A stretch of DNA of 64,000 nt from Echinococcus granulosus (Eukaryota; Platyhelminthes; Cestoda; Cyclophyllidea; Taeniidae): assembly GCF_000524195.1 (NCBI RefSeq), contig NW_020170385.1, forward strand, positions 1,476,033-1,540,032, read 5' to 3'. Within the stretch, counting starts at the first letter, position 1. Each line of letters opens with the position of its first letter. The notes under the pieces were generated by a model. It had not been told where the DNA came from. It did not search any database and saw only the letters and a list, made by a program, of their open reading frames with translations. A program made the translations under genes and the position numbers. Positions 11,201 through 23,861 of the stretch are shown here, piece after piece.

Positions 11201-14200
11201 GATCAAGTCAAGCTGCATATTTTGGTTAGATGGGCTGTACAAAGTCGCACATGAAGCTATAAGTAAGCTACGATCAAAGTTCTTAAAATTAGATTCATGA
11301 CATACGGACCTCATCAGAAGTGAATCACAACAACCAGTTACCAATGATCGATAGGTTTTTGGACGCATTTATCTAATAGTTATCATGATATCATGACTCA
11401 TGTGCTGCCACGCATAACAAAGAAATTTAAATTACAGTGTAATCAAATGTCTCACATTATGCCACCACTCTATGAACGAGTTCATAAGTGAAGCAAAGAT
11501 ACACACAAAAAATCACAAAAAACCACTAGACGTAATTGTACAATCAGAATAAACACACAATGAGTGGGTGTGATTGCAAAGCAGAAGGCCTGCGTCACAA
11601 GAACGATGTCTGTGCGCAGAATCGAGTAGCATCTACCAACGCTCAATCAAGAAGCAGTCATATGTAATGATGCTAGGAAACATATTTGATATTGCTCAGG
11701 AACAGGTAAAATATTGAAGAAGAGTATCGAAGTGTGCAGTTTGTTTGATCGGTAGAGCATACGCATCGGCACAAATGAACGATTTGCAGATCGAAAATGA
11801 ACGATAGTATCATTAAGCGTAAAACAAATACTTTAGTTCTTCCAGTAAAAGTTCGGTAAACATCAATATTAGGTTTATAAAGACAAATACGATACAATTT
11901 TGTAATTGGCATTCGAGGAAATATGGCTTGTGCAAAGTGAAAAGTGACATGCGACGGAATGGTCAAAAGATGCGAATCTCAAATAGAGTTAAAGCTTATA
12001 ACCAATATTCAAACGCACATGAAAAAATCCTCGAAGGCATAAAAAATAGAAGAGTTGTGCCATATTGAACCCCGCGTATCAGCACTAAGGAGAGTAGTAG
12101 GCTAGTTTTCCAAAGCGAACATCGAAATGAAATATTAACTACCGCGCTAAGGGAGTGAAGATATGTATCCAAATCCGAATGAAAATCAGATGATGACAAT
12201 TACAGAAGGATGACTTACGGGCAGTCAGATACCGTTCGTGATCTATTACCCCCCTCCCCTCTGGTGAAAAGAAAACCAACATGAGGCTCTTCGATCCGTA
12301 ACGAATTTGCTCCCGTAGATAAGGTTCGATACCGTTTCGCCTAACAAAGGGGGTCAAAAATGCCGATTTTAATAGTTGGAAGGCATTACAGATATTAACT
12401 AATTGATTAACAGAGTTCAGACTATTTACAAACTCAATAAAAATCTCCAGCGAGTCAGAGAAGCTGAAATGCCGTCTGACTGCACTACAAAGCATGGAGT
12501 TACGAACAAATAATGACCCTATGAGTTTTCAGATATTTCACAAATACAAAATTTTGCATTACTTAAATACTAAAGGCACTGTCAGCCCAAACATGTTCCA
12601 CTTTTAGCACTTGGAGGGCTTTAGGTATAACGGTACAACGATGAACGAGATAATGATAAGAGATAATTTAAAAGAGCTATTTGAGAATAATGCAACTGTT
12701 TTCGTATAGTAATTATTTATTCAACAGATAAATAATCACTGGACAGTATGCAGCAGTAAAGATGTATCGGAAGCCCTCATCCTTCACCGCTACAAATGAC
12801 CTCTTCCTTTCCACCATATATAGGGAGAAAGCTTCTGCCACGCACGCATGCTTAACTGCCATGCGTTATTACTCGTATTTTGTTGCAAAATTATCAAAAA
12901 GTAGAAGTCTATGCGCATGGTCTACTGTTAACGTTGGAAGCCAAAAGTACTGAAAATAACGCCAGCAAATGGTTGAGCGATCGCCTCACTGCTGTGTCCC
13001 ACGTGCAACAACCCCATTGTATCAGTGATGACGAGTACAGATATGCATATTAATATGAGCCAGCTTCAAGAATTTGTGATACCAATACCTCGAAGTGGGT
13101 AAGATAACGAGGTCATTATTATCAAACATGATCCGAGACTTTTACACTCCAAATTTATTTTGCTATGGAAAGAAATCCTTTTAATTTCACAGGTTTGAGG
13201 ATTGTAGTGCATACCCCTCCGACGTTCGTAAGATTCGGTGCATCATAATGAGCTGGGAAAAAACCGGATGATGTCGGATTTTTGCCCTTTAGACCTTTGG
13301 TGCCCATAATTTCCACTGCCTTCTCAGTGCCCTCCTCGGTAACACCACCTGAAGGTCGCACGAGCTGCGGTTGGGGAACGGGAGGCCTGGGAGATGGTAA
13401 TAAAGGTACATTAAGCACTCCAGCGGAGGGTCCGGTGAAAAGAGGACCAACAGCTGGGTTGATTGGAGCCACTGGCAAGGCGTGAAGCTCTCCGTTGGCT
13501 CCAGCAGGATAGAGGAAGAAGCCCGGAGCGGAGGGGGGTAAAAGCATGGGAGCTGTTGGGGCCGAATTCGGTGCACGAACAGCTGCCGATGGATTCGTCC
13601 CAGTACTCGTAGTTTTGCTACCAGTGGACGTGGCATTAGATGACTGCGCAAAGACCGGAGCGATAGGAGTAACAGGATTCAGAGCTGGTGTAGGGCCAAC
13701 AAAACCATTGGCTCCTGATTGCAAAAGTTGAGTTATGGGAATCCAGGGTGCTGAAAACGCAGATTCCCTCATTAGGTTCCCAAGTCACTCAATTTGCATC
13801 AATAAAAGACAAAAAACGAGGGAAGTATAAACTGGCGTATTGCTTGTGCCAATTTTCTGATATTCACGCCTTTCCTTAAACAATACTGTTCAACAAAGTG
13901 CACTCACGTACAGCAACTTACTAACTCCAGGCCACAAATAACAATTTGATAACATCAAATCACGCACATCAAAATCCGAGACAATCCACTGTAGATCATT
14001 AGCAGCACCAATACAAATATATATACGTAAACGTTGCATAAACTAGCAGCTGTACTTATAAAATCCACCCATATTCTGATGAAGAAACATAGCAATTATT
14101 TATGAGAATGCGGTTCCAGTACCATGGAATATTGGATAGGACTCGATGTTTGTTGTCTTAGGTGCTTTAAAGGAATAGGATTATGCTCTGGCATTTAAGT

Positions 14201-17200
14201 AGTGGCAAAATAAATTCAATTTCATTTGCTTTCAACAAACTTCTACCCATAAAGTCATACACCACAATGGTGTGAACTTCACATGCCTAGTTGTGAATTT
14301 CCGGGTGCAAAATATTGGTATATGTGGTGTCATGCAAACACGCACAATCTAATGACAAACACTGCGCATGAAGTCATAAGACTACTGATATGAAGAAATC
14401 AAAAACACAATCAATAAACACAGAAAAAGCGTACATTCATCACACTCCATTTCTGCATCTTACTGGTATTGGGAAAAAGGGTCAAGGAAACTCGCGCTAA
14501 ATAAGGGACGAAAGATAACCACGTCAATAGGCAAAAACTACCCGAAACAACTGTTAATTAGACCAGCTTAAGGAATTTCCCAGTTCTACTTAGTTTTGCA
14601 ATGTAATTAAATAACCCTTATAACCTACGCGGGTAGAGAAGTGGAGCCGAAGGAGGGGGTTGAGGGAGTCTGACTCCCCTTGCACCACATCCTTGGGGCG
14701 AAGCTGAATTGGGTGGCAGATAGGCCGTCGGATAGGCGAGCACGGCAGGCAGCAAAGTTGCCCCAGGCGCAATGAAGGGAGCAGTCGCTGAGGTTGGCAC
14801 ATGACCTAGCAATGATGCAGAGGTGGCCGATGCCGTGGAAGGTGACGAAATAACTCCTGCTGATGCCATGGGATTCATGTAAGGCAAGGGGACCGGACAC
14901 TGGAGATACGGTGGAACAGCAGTGCTGGTTGATTCCACGTTTGCGGAGGTGGTCGAAGTCTGTGCAATGAAAAAGAAAATCACCACTCACGAACCATTCG
15001 GTGACAAACTATGGGACCAGCACAAACAATATGGTAATCAAAACGATGCCAAACTTGGGTGAAATGTAACGATGGCGCAAATGACATTTTCATCAAATCG
15101 AGGCATCGGTAACACGATATAGCTGTGTGAATCTCATCCGCATAGGTAGAAACAAGGATAAAACATCTCCCAAACCGCAGTGATTGAGAGTCATTTACCC
15201 GTAAATAAAACGAGCAATTTCACGAGTGAAATTAGCAAACTTGTAATTGTTAGCAAATGCAAATACGAGAATTATGATGCGAATCTAATGCATTTCGAGT
15301 CGATCTGTCTAAACAGCCACCTGAAAATCGATGTCTTTAAACTGCGATGGCGCATCGCAAGAGATTCAGTACTGTCAAAATGAACATTAATCAAGCGGCA
15401 AATACAGCCACGTTGAAAAATTTATTGTACCGAGCGGTTGAGAACGAAAACACATCAGCTGCTTAAGCTTTTCAGATCGAGAGATTAGAAATCAGACTGT
15501 CGCTAATCCCCTTTGGACATGTGCAAGTGAAGCAATGAGGTGAAGAGAAACAAATACGGAGTCGCATATGAACTACTTGCACACGCATCAGAACATGTGC
15601 TACCTGAAAGGCCGCGTGCAAACTGTAACCACAATGCGATTGCTACACAAAAGTGCAAACAGAAAATTGCTTTATCATATTACAACAACAGAGTAAAAGG
15701 AAAAAAGGGGTAAATATTTTTGTCCCTGTGATTGCCACGATAGCGCAAAACCGGTAAAATAAAGCAGTCGCAGACTTTTATCTTTGTGTAGATGCAAAAT
15801 CTATTTAAAATATGTCTTTCGCAAACCGGTAAGCAATGAGGACTGTATACCCACTTGAGAGACAGAAGCTGCAGAGTAGTGGGCATCCTTGGTCGAGATG
15901 TCTGTTGAAATTGTGGCCGGATCAAGCTCGGAGAGCTTGCGAAGTTGTAAGTCTATGTCGTTAATCATGCCATCTTCAGGCCTAGACGTAGGAAAATAAA
16001 CCGTTTCATTATGAACCATTGCACTCTAAACAGACATTTGTAAAAAACTCTCTGGCATTTACCTGGCAATACAATCACAATCATTTGATAACTTAAGGTC
16101 GCTAAATCCGGTTTCGCGTCTCGTAAAAGTAAGCGCAACAGACCTAAAGCTTAACAACTAACAAGGAGTCACACATCCATAGGCCTTTGTAGCTTACAGT
16201 GACTGAGACATTGGGATTTCAGAAGGATCACATAGAGAAAGCTGGCGCATGCGACGAGTAATAGATCGAGAATCAGATGCCTTGAAACTTTCTGAAGCAA
16301 CGATGAAAAGACGTGACAGCATTGCGTCGTCGACGTCTTCATCCTGGTGGCTCGAACGCTGAAAATAGACACAAGCAGCTCGGGCGCAATCAGTAAACAC
16401 GAACCATAGCTCATGATGACTTGCTTTCTCTGAAATAATGACTCAAGCCTAAAGGATAAACACCACAAAATATGAATCCAACCCAAATATTATAAGCCAT
16501 AAATTTGCATCTTTTGTAGTTATATCGGTAGGAGCTCTACAATCGAACCAAATCGGAAGAGGAATTATTTCTCGTAACGCAACTTTTGACGTGAGGAATG
16601 CCTGATTCAATCAAAGCATTGGAGATCTCGACATCAACAGTATGCTTACTTGCTCATTCGTTTCACCTCGGGTATCTTGATGTTTCGAGTTCGACGAAAG
16701 AACAGCATTAGAGTTGGAGCCGTCAGAAACGAAATGCGCCTCACTGAAAGCTTGACCTCCAATGTCAGATTTTTTAACAGAAATGTCAGCAGTCTGACTG
16801 TCGCCAAATGAATCTGTTTTTTCTTGCAAACTACCCCCTAAAATATGACAAATTAGCTAGTCATCAGGATCCTCGGAAATAAACGCCATTAAATTCTCTA
16901 AATTTCTGTATTTTAAAGACATAAACACCCAATATTGTTCTGAACTTATTCGATCCAATTTACATAGCAAATTGTGATATCCCAGTTATCGCCAGCATAT
17001 GATTATTCTATTCAGGGATGGATATAGCATATACAAATTGTAGTAGGCCCAAGGAAAGATCCGGATGCAATAGCCTTTCAGCATATGCCCGCAAATTCAC
17101 ATGATAAATGACACGGGTTCCCACGCACATGGGGGTGAAATCCAAACTGTGAATGCACGCAGATTTATGAATAGACCACACAAATAAAAACATAATAGAG

Positions 17201-19685
17201 CACCTACACTTCCATAGATCTTAAACTAGCTGTATCGGTGCACATTTGATAGTTACCCAGGCTAACCATGCACAAAATGTTGGGTTGTCCAGTGATATCT
17301 ACATTCCACAGCTTGACAGGAAGTACAAATGTGGTGTAACCCTCATGGAGAAAAGCACTAAAACGTGAATATGATGGGAAAAACAAACGGATGAACAGCA
17401 AATATAGTGTGATTCTGAAGAAAGGCGTATTTCATTACTCATGAAACCATTTTTATAACGAATATGAACTGGTGGTTGAAAGAGGACTGAAGGTTAGTAA
17501 ACTGAATTACGACTAATCATTACATTGCACCATAATTTAATGTAGCATTCATTAAAAATGCCCTTAACAGTGAATGACCAATTAAAAGACCGGAGCACGT
17601 GACGTATGGTAAATATGTCACATCTGCTATCATAATGCAATTATACAATAATAGCGAGAAAACGAAACAAGGAATGGGGTCAAACGCATAGCATCTGGTA
17701 CTTCTAACGGAACAACTCAAGATAATGAAAAGTAAAATTCGCGATCACACTTGAACGTCTAAAGGAAAACACTCAACAGTACGATGATGCACTGCAACTT
17801 CGATTTCAATAGGCTATATTAATTAAATACGAGAATGTGACTATGTAAAACGTCACGGAGATGATATTACCGTTGGGAAGCACGAATTCCAAGACATCGG
17901 GATTGGGAGAATGGACTGATTCAGTTCTATCCGTTGGATCAGCCTCTTTAGCGTGGACTTCTTCACCAGCCGCTCGCAAAAAACTTCGAATGACCCACTG
18001 AGTTGGACGGTTCCGACAGCGAACACGCATCTCCTTCGTATCTGTTTCGATTACTTGACTGGGTACAAGGGCCTTAATGTACATAAAATCCCAGAGTACT
18101 TTACCTATCTATGCAGATTTAAAATAGGCAACCCAGTTAGCAGTGGGCGAAGAAAGAATGTGAAAACGATAAATAACAATCAACATATCTAGAAGGTTCG
18201 ATAACCCATGTAAGGCTAACACATATTTATCATTAAGTTTCACAAACAACGTAAGGTATAAGAACATTAGCGTTCACATAATGAATGCACCAATATTGAA
18301 GAAAAAGGCTAATTATTTAACTACGAAGCTACCAATTCAAAAATGCGAATGCATACATTGATAATCCTGTCCAAATCCGTGCACAGAGAGGCCACACGAT
18401 TAAACTTCGCTATAACTGAAATAGGCACCCAACCATCTTCATCCATATGACTTCTGAGATATGTGTCACGAACGAGGTTATCTTCGCTAAAATAAAACTC
18501 AATTTGATGCAAAATTCGAGATTGAAGAATTGCATCACTATCCATGGGAGATATTGTTGGATCGAAATGAAAAACGCTGGGTCGAACGAAAAGCGGGACA
18601 GAATTGATACCGATTGGAACTGAAGCAGCCTCGTTAGCCTTTGTAGGATCCAAGGTTGTGGGTATCCAATTTGGCAAGCTAACCGCTCCAGGCGAAGGTA
18701 GTGAAGTAAGAAAACTCTTATCTATTGAATCTGGAGGAGCCGACGTCACGAGGGGTGCATTAGGATCCAAGCCGATGTAGTTCTCAGGGGCCGCGTAAAT
18801 CATTACGACTGGATACCCAAAAGCTATAGAATAGCAGTTAGTCGTGAAAATCGTACAATGCTATACACAAATATTTACAAGAGGCATACGTTGAGCAGAA
18901 ATCTGTGACTGTCCAGAAGGCTGTGCGTGAATCGAATAAGGTAACAATGAAGGGAGTTGAACCAGCGAAGGTTGATTCCGAAGTTTGTCGCTTTTCCTTG
19001 GGAGGCCATTTGAGTAAGTTCTTGTAATGGAAGACTCGGTAGAAGCGCTTGCAGTAGATAAGTTATTTGGAGGGGGACGCCTAGGCTAAAAGCAGATAAG
19101 GTAATTATTAAGTATAGTAATAACAGCCTGTACACATTTACTACCAAGGCAACCCACCAACCGCTTCGTTGGCCTTTGATTCCTAGGAGTACGTATAAAA
19201 CTTCGAGACTTGGAAGTTGTCGAGCCAACCGGTGCTTCATGCCCCGCATTGATAGACGTTGCGGTCTCCTTTCCTGGATCAGCTTAAAGCATCAAAAGCA
19301 TCGAAAGGACATACTCTTATTCGGCTTCACACTGCTTTCCACCCTTTGATCACCGCCCGCGTCTTTCGGATACGTGTAATCCAAAGCCACAGTAGTCCAT
19401 TTATTCTTTTGGCGCGTAAAGCTCGGCCGTCGATCGTTAAAATCCCTTGCACTTGCGAACTGGGAATTGGGGTTCTAAAACTCAGGTTGTCTAGAAATGA
19501 GTGCATACAGTAGGTTTAACTTTTGCAGTAGGTTTCGCCCCATTAGACTGCAGTGCGACACTTCCATCGTAGTGAATTTGCAATGAAGGCCAGTCCCGAT
19601 CGGACATACCTGCATGCACCTCAGAGGAAGTAAGACTAGTTGAATTGTAGGACCATGGACAATCACGTTTACCATTGCTAGTCAC
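8294..19685 (-). CDS. LARP1: LARP1, La-related protein 1 (complete, 16 exons)
   Basis: Exons (minus): 19685-19509, 19459-19315, 19273-19158, 19085-18890, 18823-18357, 18072-17871, 16837-16650, 16358-16198, 15981-15855, 14959-14629, 13750-13215, 12340-12219, 10153-9982, 9606-9412, 9305-9153, 8719-8294. Every junction agrees in phase, giving about 1,237 residues. The order is LARP1's: an N-terminal DWPSLQ and basic [10 protein letters not shown] segment, a La motif, a long Pro/Ala/Ser/Thr-rich middle, a PHVGFLF segment (human SHVGWVM), then three DM15 repeats and a low-complexity tail. In other animals LARP1 binds the 5' cap and TOP motif of ribosomal-protein mRNAs through DM15 and works downstream of mTORC1. 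NUF2 starts head-to-head 0.9 kb away. The start Met is the first in an exon preceded by no better candidate; the tail exon is the least conserved part. Confidence 0.95.
9153..10153 (-). CDS. LARP1: LARP1 DM15 (cap/TOP-binding) exons
   Basis: Three exons encode the DM15 region. Exon 10153-9982 gives [20 protein letters not shown] (human HPSHELLKENGFTQHVYHK). Exon 9606-9412 gives [18 protein letters not shown] and [19 protein letters not shown]. Exon 9305-9153 gives [20 protein letters not shown]. The Tyr-Gly-Leu/Ile-Glu signatures of repeats B and C that form the cap pocket in human LARP1 are intact, so cap/TOP recognition is probably conserved. Confidence 0.95.
17871..18823 (-). CDS. LARP1: LARP1 La-motif exons
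   Basis: The 18823-18357 exon ends with a textbook LARP1-type La motif: [36 protein letters not shown], then [11 protein letters not shown]. The next exon, 18072-17871, continues with [20 protein letters not shown] and RPTQW, matching human ALKDSKVVEI...VRRREEPEKW. The conserved aromatic and acidic positions of the RNA-binding winged helix (YYF/FYF, DNL, D-G-W/F-P) are present. This separates LARP1 from LARP4/6/7 types. Confidence 0.95.
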
Positions 19686-20598
19686 TTGGCTATCACATCT
19701 ATCAAGGATGGTTAAAGGAAATCAGACACAGACCCCGAACCGACTGCACCACACGCACGCCCCAATGAACCCATCGAAGCTTCTTTTTTAGACATTTACA
19801 CTGATGTTCTCAGTCAAGGTAGTGGTGATATTTAGATACTTAAGTTGACGAATCACAAACACAAACAATATGACCACTCAGATGTCCGACGACGTGCCAA
19901 GTTGCACGCCTAAGCGGAACGAAACTACTACGAAAAAAGCGCTCACAAAATAAGTAACTCAACTGGTTTACAATTAATTCAATTGCAGCATTGTACCACA
20001 AACAGCACAGCATCTTCCTAAACCACATCAAAAATAGTTTATTTTACTCAAGGTTCGACAAACTTAATATCTTTCCTTTAAAAAGGGTGTTAAAGGAAAA
20101 TATTACACCTGTTTGCGCAGGGATGAGTTTTATTTACAAAATAATTGACATATTCCCCTAACTGACAGCAAGCAGAGAGAATAAGACTGTAAAATCCCAC
20201 CTTCAGAATATTCTTGTTGGTAAAATTCTGGTTATACGAGGTTACTCTATTCGTAGTGCAGAAATCTCCGGAAATAACCAAAATTTTTGCATTACAGCAT
20301 AATACACTTTTTTAAAAAATTGGATTCCATACAACTGCTAAGCAATATCAAAGGCAAATAACGGTTTATCTCAAGGCGTTTCTTTCGTAACACTGATTTT
20401 TTAAGGTTTTAAAAGCACTACCATGCGTAAAAATATTTTAAAAAATTTTTATCTTGTATAAATGGCTTTTGTGTGCGATCTAAGCCTAAACTAAAAGTAA
20501 TCCTGTAGGCCTTGTATTTGTTTAACTGCTCAACAAAGGCAAAATTTAATTCAACCTGAGTGGTCTAATTGGGGCCTTGCTTTGTAGTTGACCACAGG
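19686..20598. promoter_or_regulatory. Shared upstream region between divergent LARP1 and NUF2
   Basis: The two start codons are 913 bp apart and point away from each other, so both promoters and 5' leaders must lie here unless there are distant 5' UTR exons. The sequence is AT-rich. No specific element can be named with confidence. Confidence 0.45.
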
Positions 20599-22662
20599 AT
20601 GGCGGATGGGAGCTTGTTCCGTAAACTATCTTTGTGTATACATATACGTTTGTAGAGTTTCCTGTGCTAAATTTTAGTGGGCTTGCTACTCGGGTTGCAG
20701 AATGTACTGGCCAAAAAATTAAGCCATCCGACCTGGCTGTTGGTAGCGGCTCGATTTTTTTAATTGTGTTAGGTTTTAAGGTCGATGGCATAATCTGTCA
20801 TTGTCTCTTTGATTTTTACGGGATATCACTTAGTCCCTCTGATAGGTCATTTTACGCCCTTACGTTAATGAAAAAGTTTGAGCAGATGAAATTTCCGGAG
20901 TCTTTTACTTCCTCTGACTTTGCGGAAGAAAGAGATCCAAAAAAGATGTCTAGGGTGCTGTCGTGGTTATTTCGGTTCTTCGAAACTCTTGCCCCCGCCA
21001 ATGAGTACGCATTTAACGTAGGTGTGTTTCCCTTTTTGGATATAAGTAGGTGTGGAATTCATACAAGGAAAAGGCTTCTCATGCCACAGCTCTGAAGGAA
21101 AAAATTGCTTCTTTGCGCATCATTAACAAAACGGAGGAGGGAAAACGTTCAGAATACCAGAAAATTATCGTGGAATTACGGTCGTCTTTGTCTGAAAAGC
21201 TTATCTCAAGGAGGCAAATTGATGATCGCATTGCTTCAGAAGGTCGAAAACTATCCCTTCTTACCGAATCCGAGAAGTCGCACTCTCTGGAGGTTTCGTC
21301 CTTCTTTAATTTCTTTCATTTAGCACCTCCCATAATTGCGTTGTTTTTGCTAGTGCAAAGTTTGTTTTTATTCACCAATTTTCACTCCGTTCATTGTATT
21401 TAGTACTGTTTATTTGAAATCCCAGTATTTTTCGTTTGCCATATTGCCGTCTCCAAATTTCTCAAGCGCTTCAAGTGATTTGTGTTCTTAACCTTCAGTC
21501 ATACTGCTCGTGCGTACTGTGTTAAATTTGTTAAAATATGTCCTTTTTCTAATAAGACATCGACTCTGTACAAAAAACTTGACGAGCTTAAAGGCAGACG
21601 AGAAATTTTGCTTCCTCAAGTTGTCGAGAATCCGAATCTTCTCCCTAAGGCGGTAGAGGAGTTGAAAGAGAAACTAAATGCTTTGGAACTTGAAATGCAG
21701 GAGATCAGGGCAAAGACTTTTCAAGTTGACCAATCGATTGGCGACTTTAAACGGCTTCATGAGGTGATTGAGCAGCAACTTGTTACAGTTGCTAGGGCTT
21801 GTCATTCGCTGCTCTATCAAATGTCGCAGTCCCAAACAGACTTGGAGGTGCGTCTAGTCATTCCCGCTCCTTTTATTATTCTAACCGCTGCCATCCGTAA
21901 TGCATAAATTTATTAGATACACCTACCCCACTCCATTAAAGGCAAACTTGACGAACTACTTTTTTTCCAAGCTCCTAGAGTGATCTAATTAGGCATTTTA
22001 GTAACAACTGGTGGTATTTTAAGCTTCTATCCGTCGGTGACCCGTCAAAGTTTTCTGGTCGCATTGCTTGCAGTCGTTTTGTAATGATTTCGCCTTTCAT
22101 AGAAGTCGGATAAAGAAATAGTAGGGCGGTCCACCAGTACCGAATCGTTGGTTAAGAAAATTACTGACGTTACGGAGCGACTACGTCTCTCAGAGCATAA
22201 TATTGTCAAAGCGAAAGTGCTGGAGGCGACTCAGACATTGGTAATTTCGGTTTTTCGCGTCACTTTTTTCCATTCTCACTTAATTACCAAAATTGCCACA
22301 ATTTGTGTATTTAATAAATCGACCTTCCTTTTAGAATGCTGATCGTATCAAAAAAGAAAAGGCAGCACTATTGGATAGGTATCGTTTCGTCTTCAAATCC
22401 CTCGAACCCGATGTCTGCGCAAAGGAGGCTCTGCTGAAAACGACGAAAATACTTTATGAAAATGAGTATTCCAACAAAAAGGTGTGTTTAGCATTATGGT
22501 AGGAAAGTTTCCTCATTTACGCGTATCCGCGCAGCTTTCACGAAACAATAATCTTCCTTCCAGCGTGACGATGACTGGAAGAAGATAGAGGAATTGAAAG
22601 ATATTCTCCAACGACTTTATCAGGCTTACGTTCAGAGTCAAGATCGGTATTTTTTTCGCTGA
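20599..22662 (+). CDS. NUF2: NUF2, Ndc80-complex kinetochore protein
   Basis: Exons: 20599-20620, 20656-21017, 21050-21292, 21557-21847, 22103-22240, 22335-22481, 22564-22662; 433 residues (human 464). The first exon is only 22 nt and encodes MADGSLF, then a 35-nt intron. The N-terminal block (FPVLNFSGLATRV, DRSFYALTLMKKFEQM, MSRVLSWLFRFFETL) corresponds to the NUF2 calponin-homology domain, which ends at LSGIINFIHFREA in human. The remainder is coiled coil: WNSYKEKASHATALKEKI, then STLYKKLDELKGR and LPQVVENPNLLPKAVEELK (human LKTKIVDSPEKLKNYKEKM). NUF2 pairs with NDC80 to attach spindle microtubules to kinetochores. Introns of 35 and 32 nt flank exon 2. The 3' end is a short charged exon ending RYFFR then TGA. 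A family match this divergent is normal for kinetochore proteins; the coiled-coil signature and exon phases make it firm. Confidence 0.9.
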
Positions 22663-23861
22663 GGAATTCTGAAATGTACATATGGAGATGCTTGCAAGTT
22701 TTTGGTTATTTCAATGCTCAATTTGGGCACGTTAGTGCCAGCTGAGACCCCTCTGGTCGCCTAGACGGGGTTGGGTCGTCGAATCGCGTTTATTTTTCAA
22801 ATTCTTGGTGGGGCGTAGGAAACGTCGAGGTAATCTTATTCTTGGCGGTGTTTTGCAGGTCTGTTCTGTCTGGAGTCCTACTTTGCGTGACATGCAGGCC
22901 AAATTGGTTCTCTAGGTATGGGTTTGAATCCCCGGTGAATGCAGTGATTTGATGTGGTGGGCTTTCTTCGTGGCGTGGGTGGTGCTCATCCTGGGTTGTC
23001 TGTGGTTGTTCTGGTGCCTTTTGGCGTAAGTCGTCACAGTGGGTGGTAAGCTCGTTTTCTAACGCCTGGGGATGTTTTGAGGCTGGTGTGTGTTAGAATC
23101 GGTGCTGCCCAAATCTCTGGCGAATTTGGACCCCTCTGGCGTGCGGCATTCTGCCGTTTTCCTTGTAGCTCTTTCTTCCGTTCTGTTCCCCCAACAAGTA
23201 TCCGCGAAGGGTGTGGTACTTCATTATTCCTCCGGGGTTGTGATGACCCAAAAAAGACAAGACACAGGCCCTTATGATCAGGTAAGTTGCATGACAGTCA
23301 GGGCCTGGTTTTACTGGACTGAAGGTCTTGGTTGCACCAGTAGGCTTTCTACTCCCAGTGAAGTTTCTGCGCGCTTCCAGTGGTCGGGCGGTATGTGTAA
23401 TGAGGGTGACAGACTCGGAGGGATCATTCATGGGACGATTTGCATCACGTGCGCAAAGCTTACCCCCAATCATCATTAGAGGGAACCCTTTGTCGACTTA
23501 TAACTGCAAGAAATACAGCATTTACGAGGCACCGTTTCTGTCTTTCGTACCAAAAAATTGCATTGAAAAACACTGTTTTCTCAAATTACTGCATTTTTTG
23601 GTACTTTAGGATAATGAGTTTTCTGTTCAAGTGAAATGCGGCCTTGCTTTGTTCCTTGTGCCTTGCTTAAATTATTTGTTTTGCAAAAAGGCATTCTAGT
23701 TGTGGTATTTTTAGTGCGAGATGTGCCAGCCAATTAGATAATCTGCTAGGTCATGTGACATTTGTTTAAGTCCTTCGCAGTTATTTGTCGCAATTCTGGC
23801 GTTTCATAGTTTTATCTGCGGAAGGGGCAATGGGGTAACGAATGCTTAAAAAAAACAAAAT
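22663..23861. repeat. Intergenic region with a GC-rich, repeat-like segment (about 22700-23480)
   Basis: The stretch from about 22700 to 23480 is clearly richer in G+C and in TGG/GGT words than its neighbours. An 11-bp word, gacccctctgg, occurs at 22746 and 23129. A tRNA B-box-like gggtttgaatcccc occurs at 22920-22933. Overlapping open frames exist on both strands at 23090-23480 but match no protein family. It looks like a decayed SINE or another non-autonomous element. The rest is AT-rich upstream sequence of vinculin. Confidence 0.4.

Noticed and set aside
17008..17401. Open minus-strand frames inside a LARP1 intron (for example [15 protein letters not shown])
   Set aside because: The flanking LARP1 exons (17871 and 16837) join in phase without it, and no family match was seen.
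22900..22945. Possible tRNA gene
   Set aside because: Only a T-arm/B-box-like sequence is present; no cloverleaf or A-box could be assembled.
23090..23480. Overlapping open frames of about 127-129 codons on both strands
   Set aside because: Both strands are equally open, there is no family similarity, and the region is GC-rich and repeat-like. Open frames are expected there by composition.
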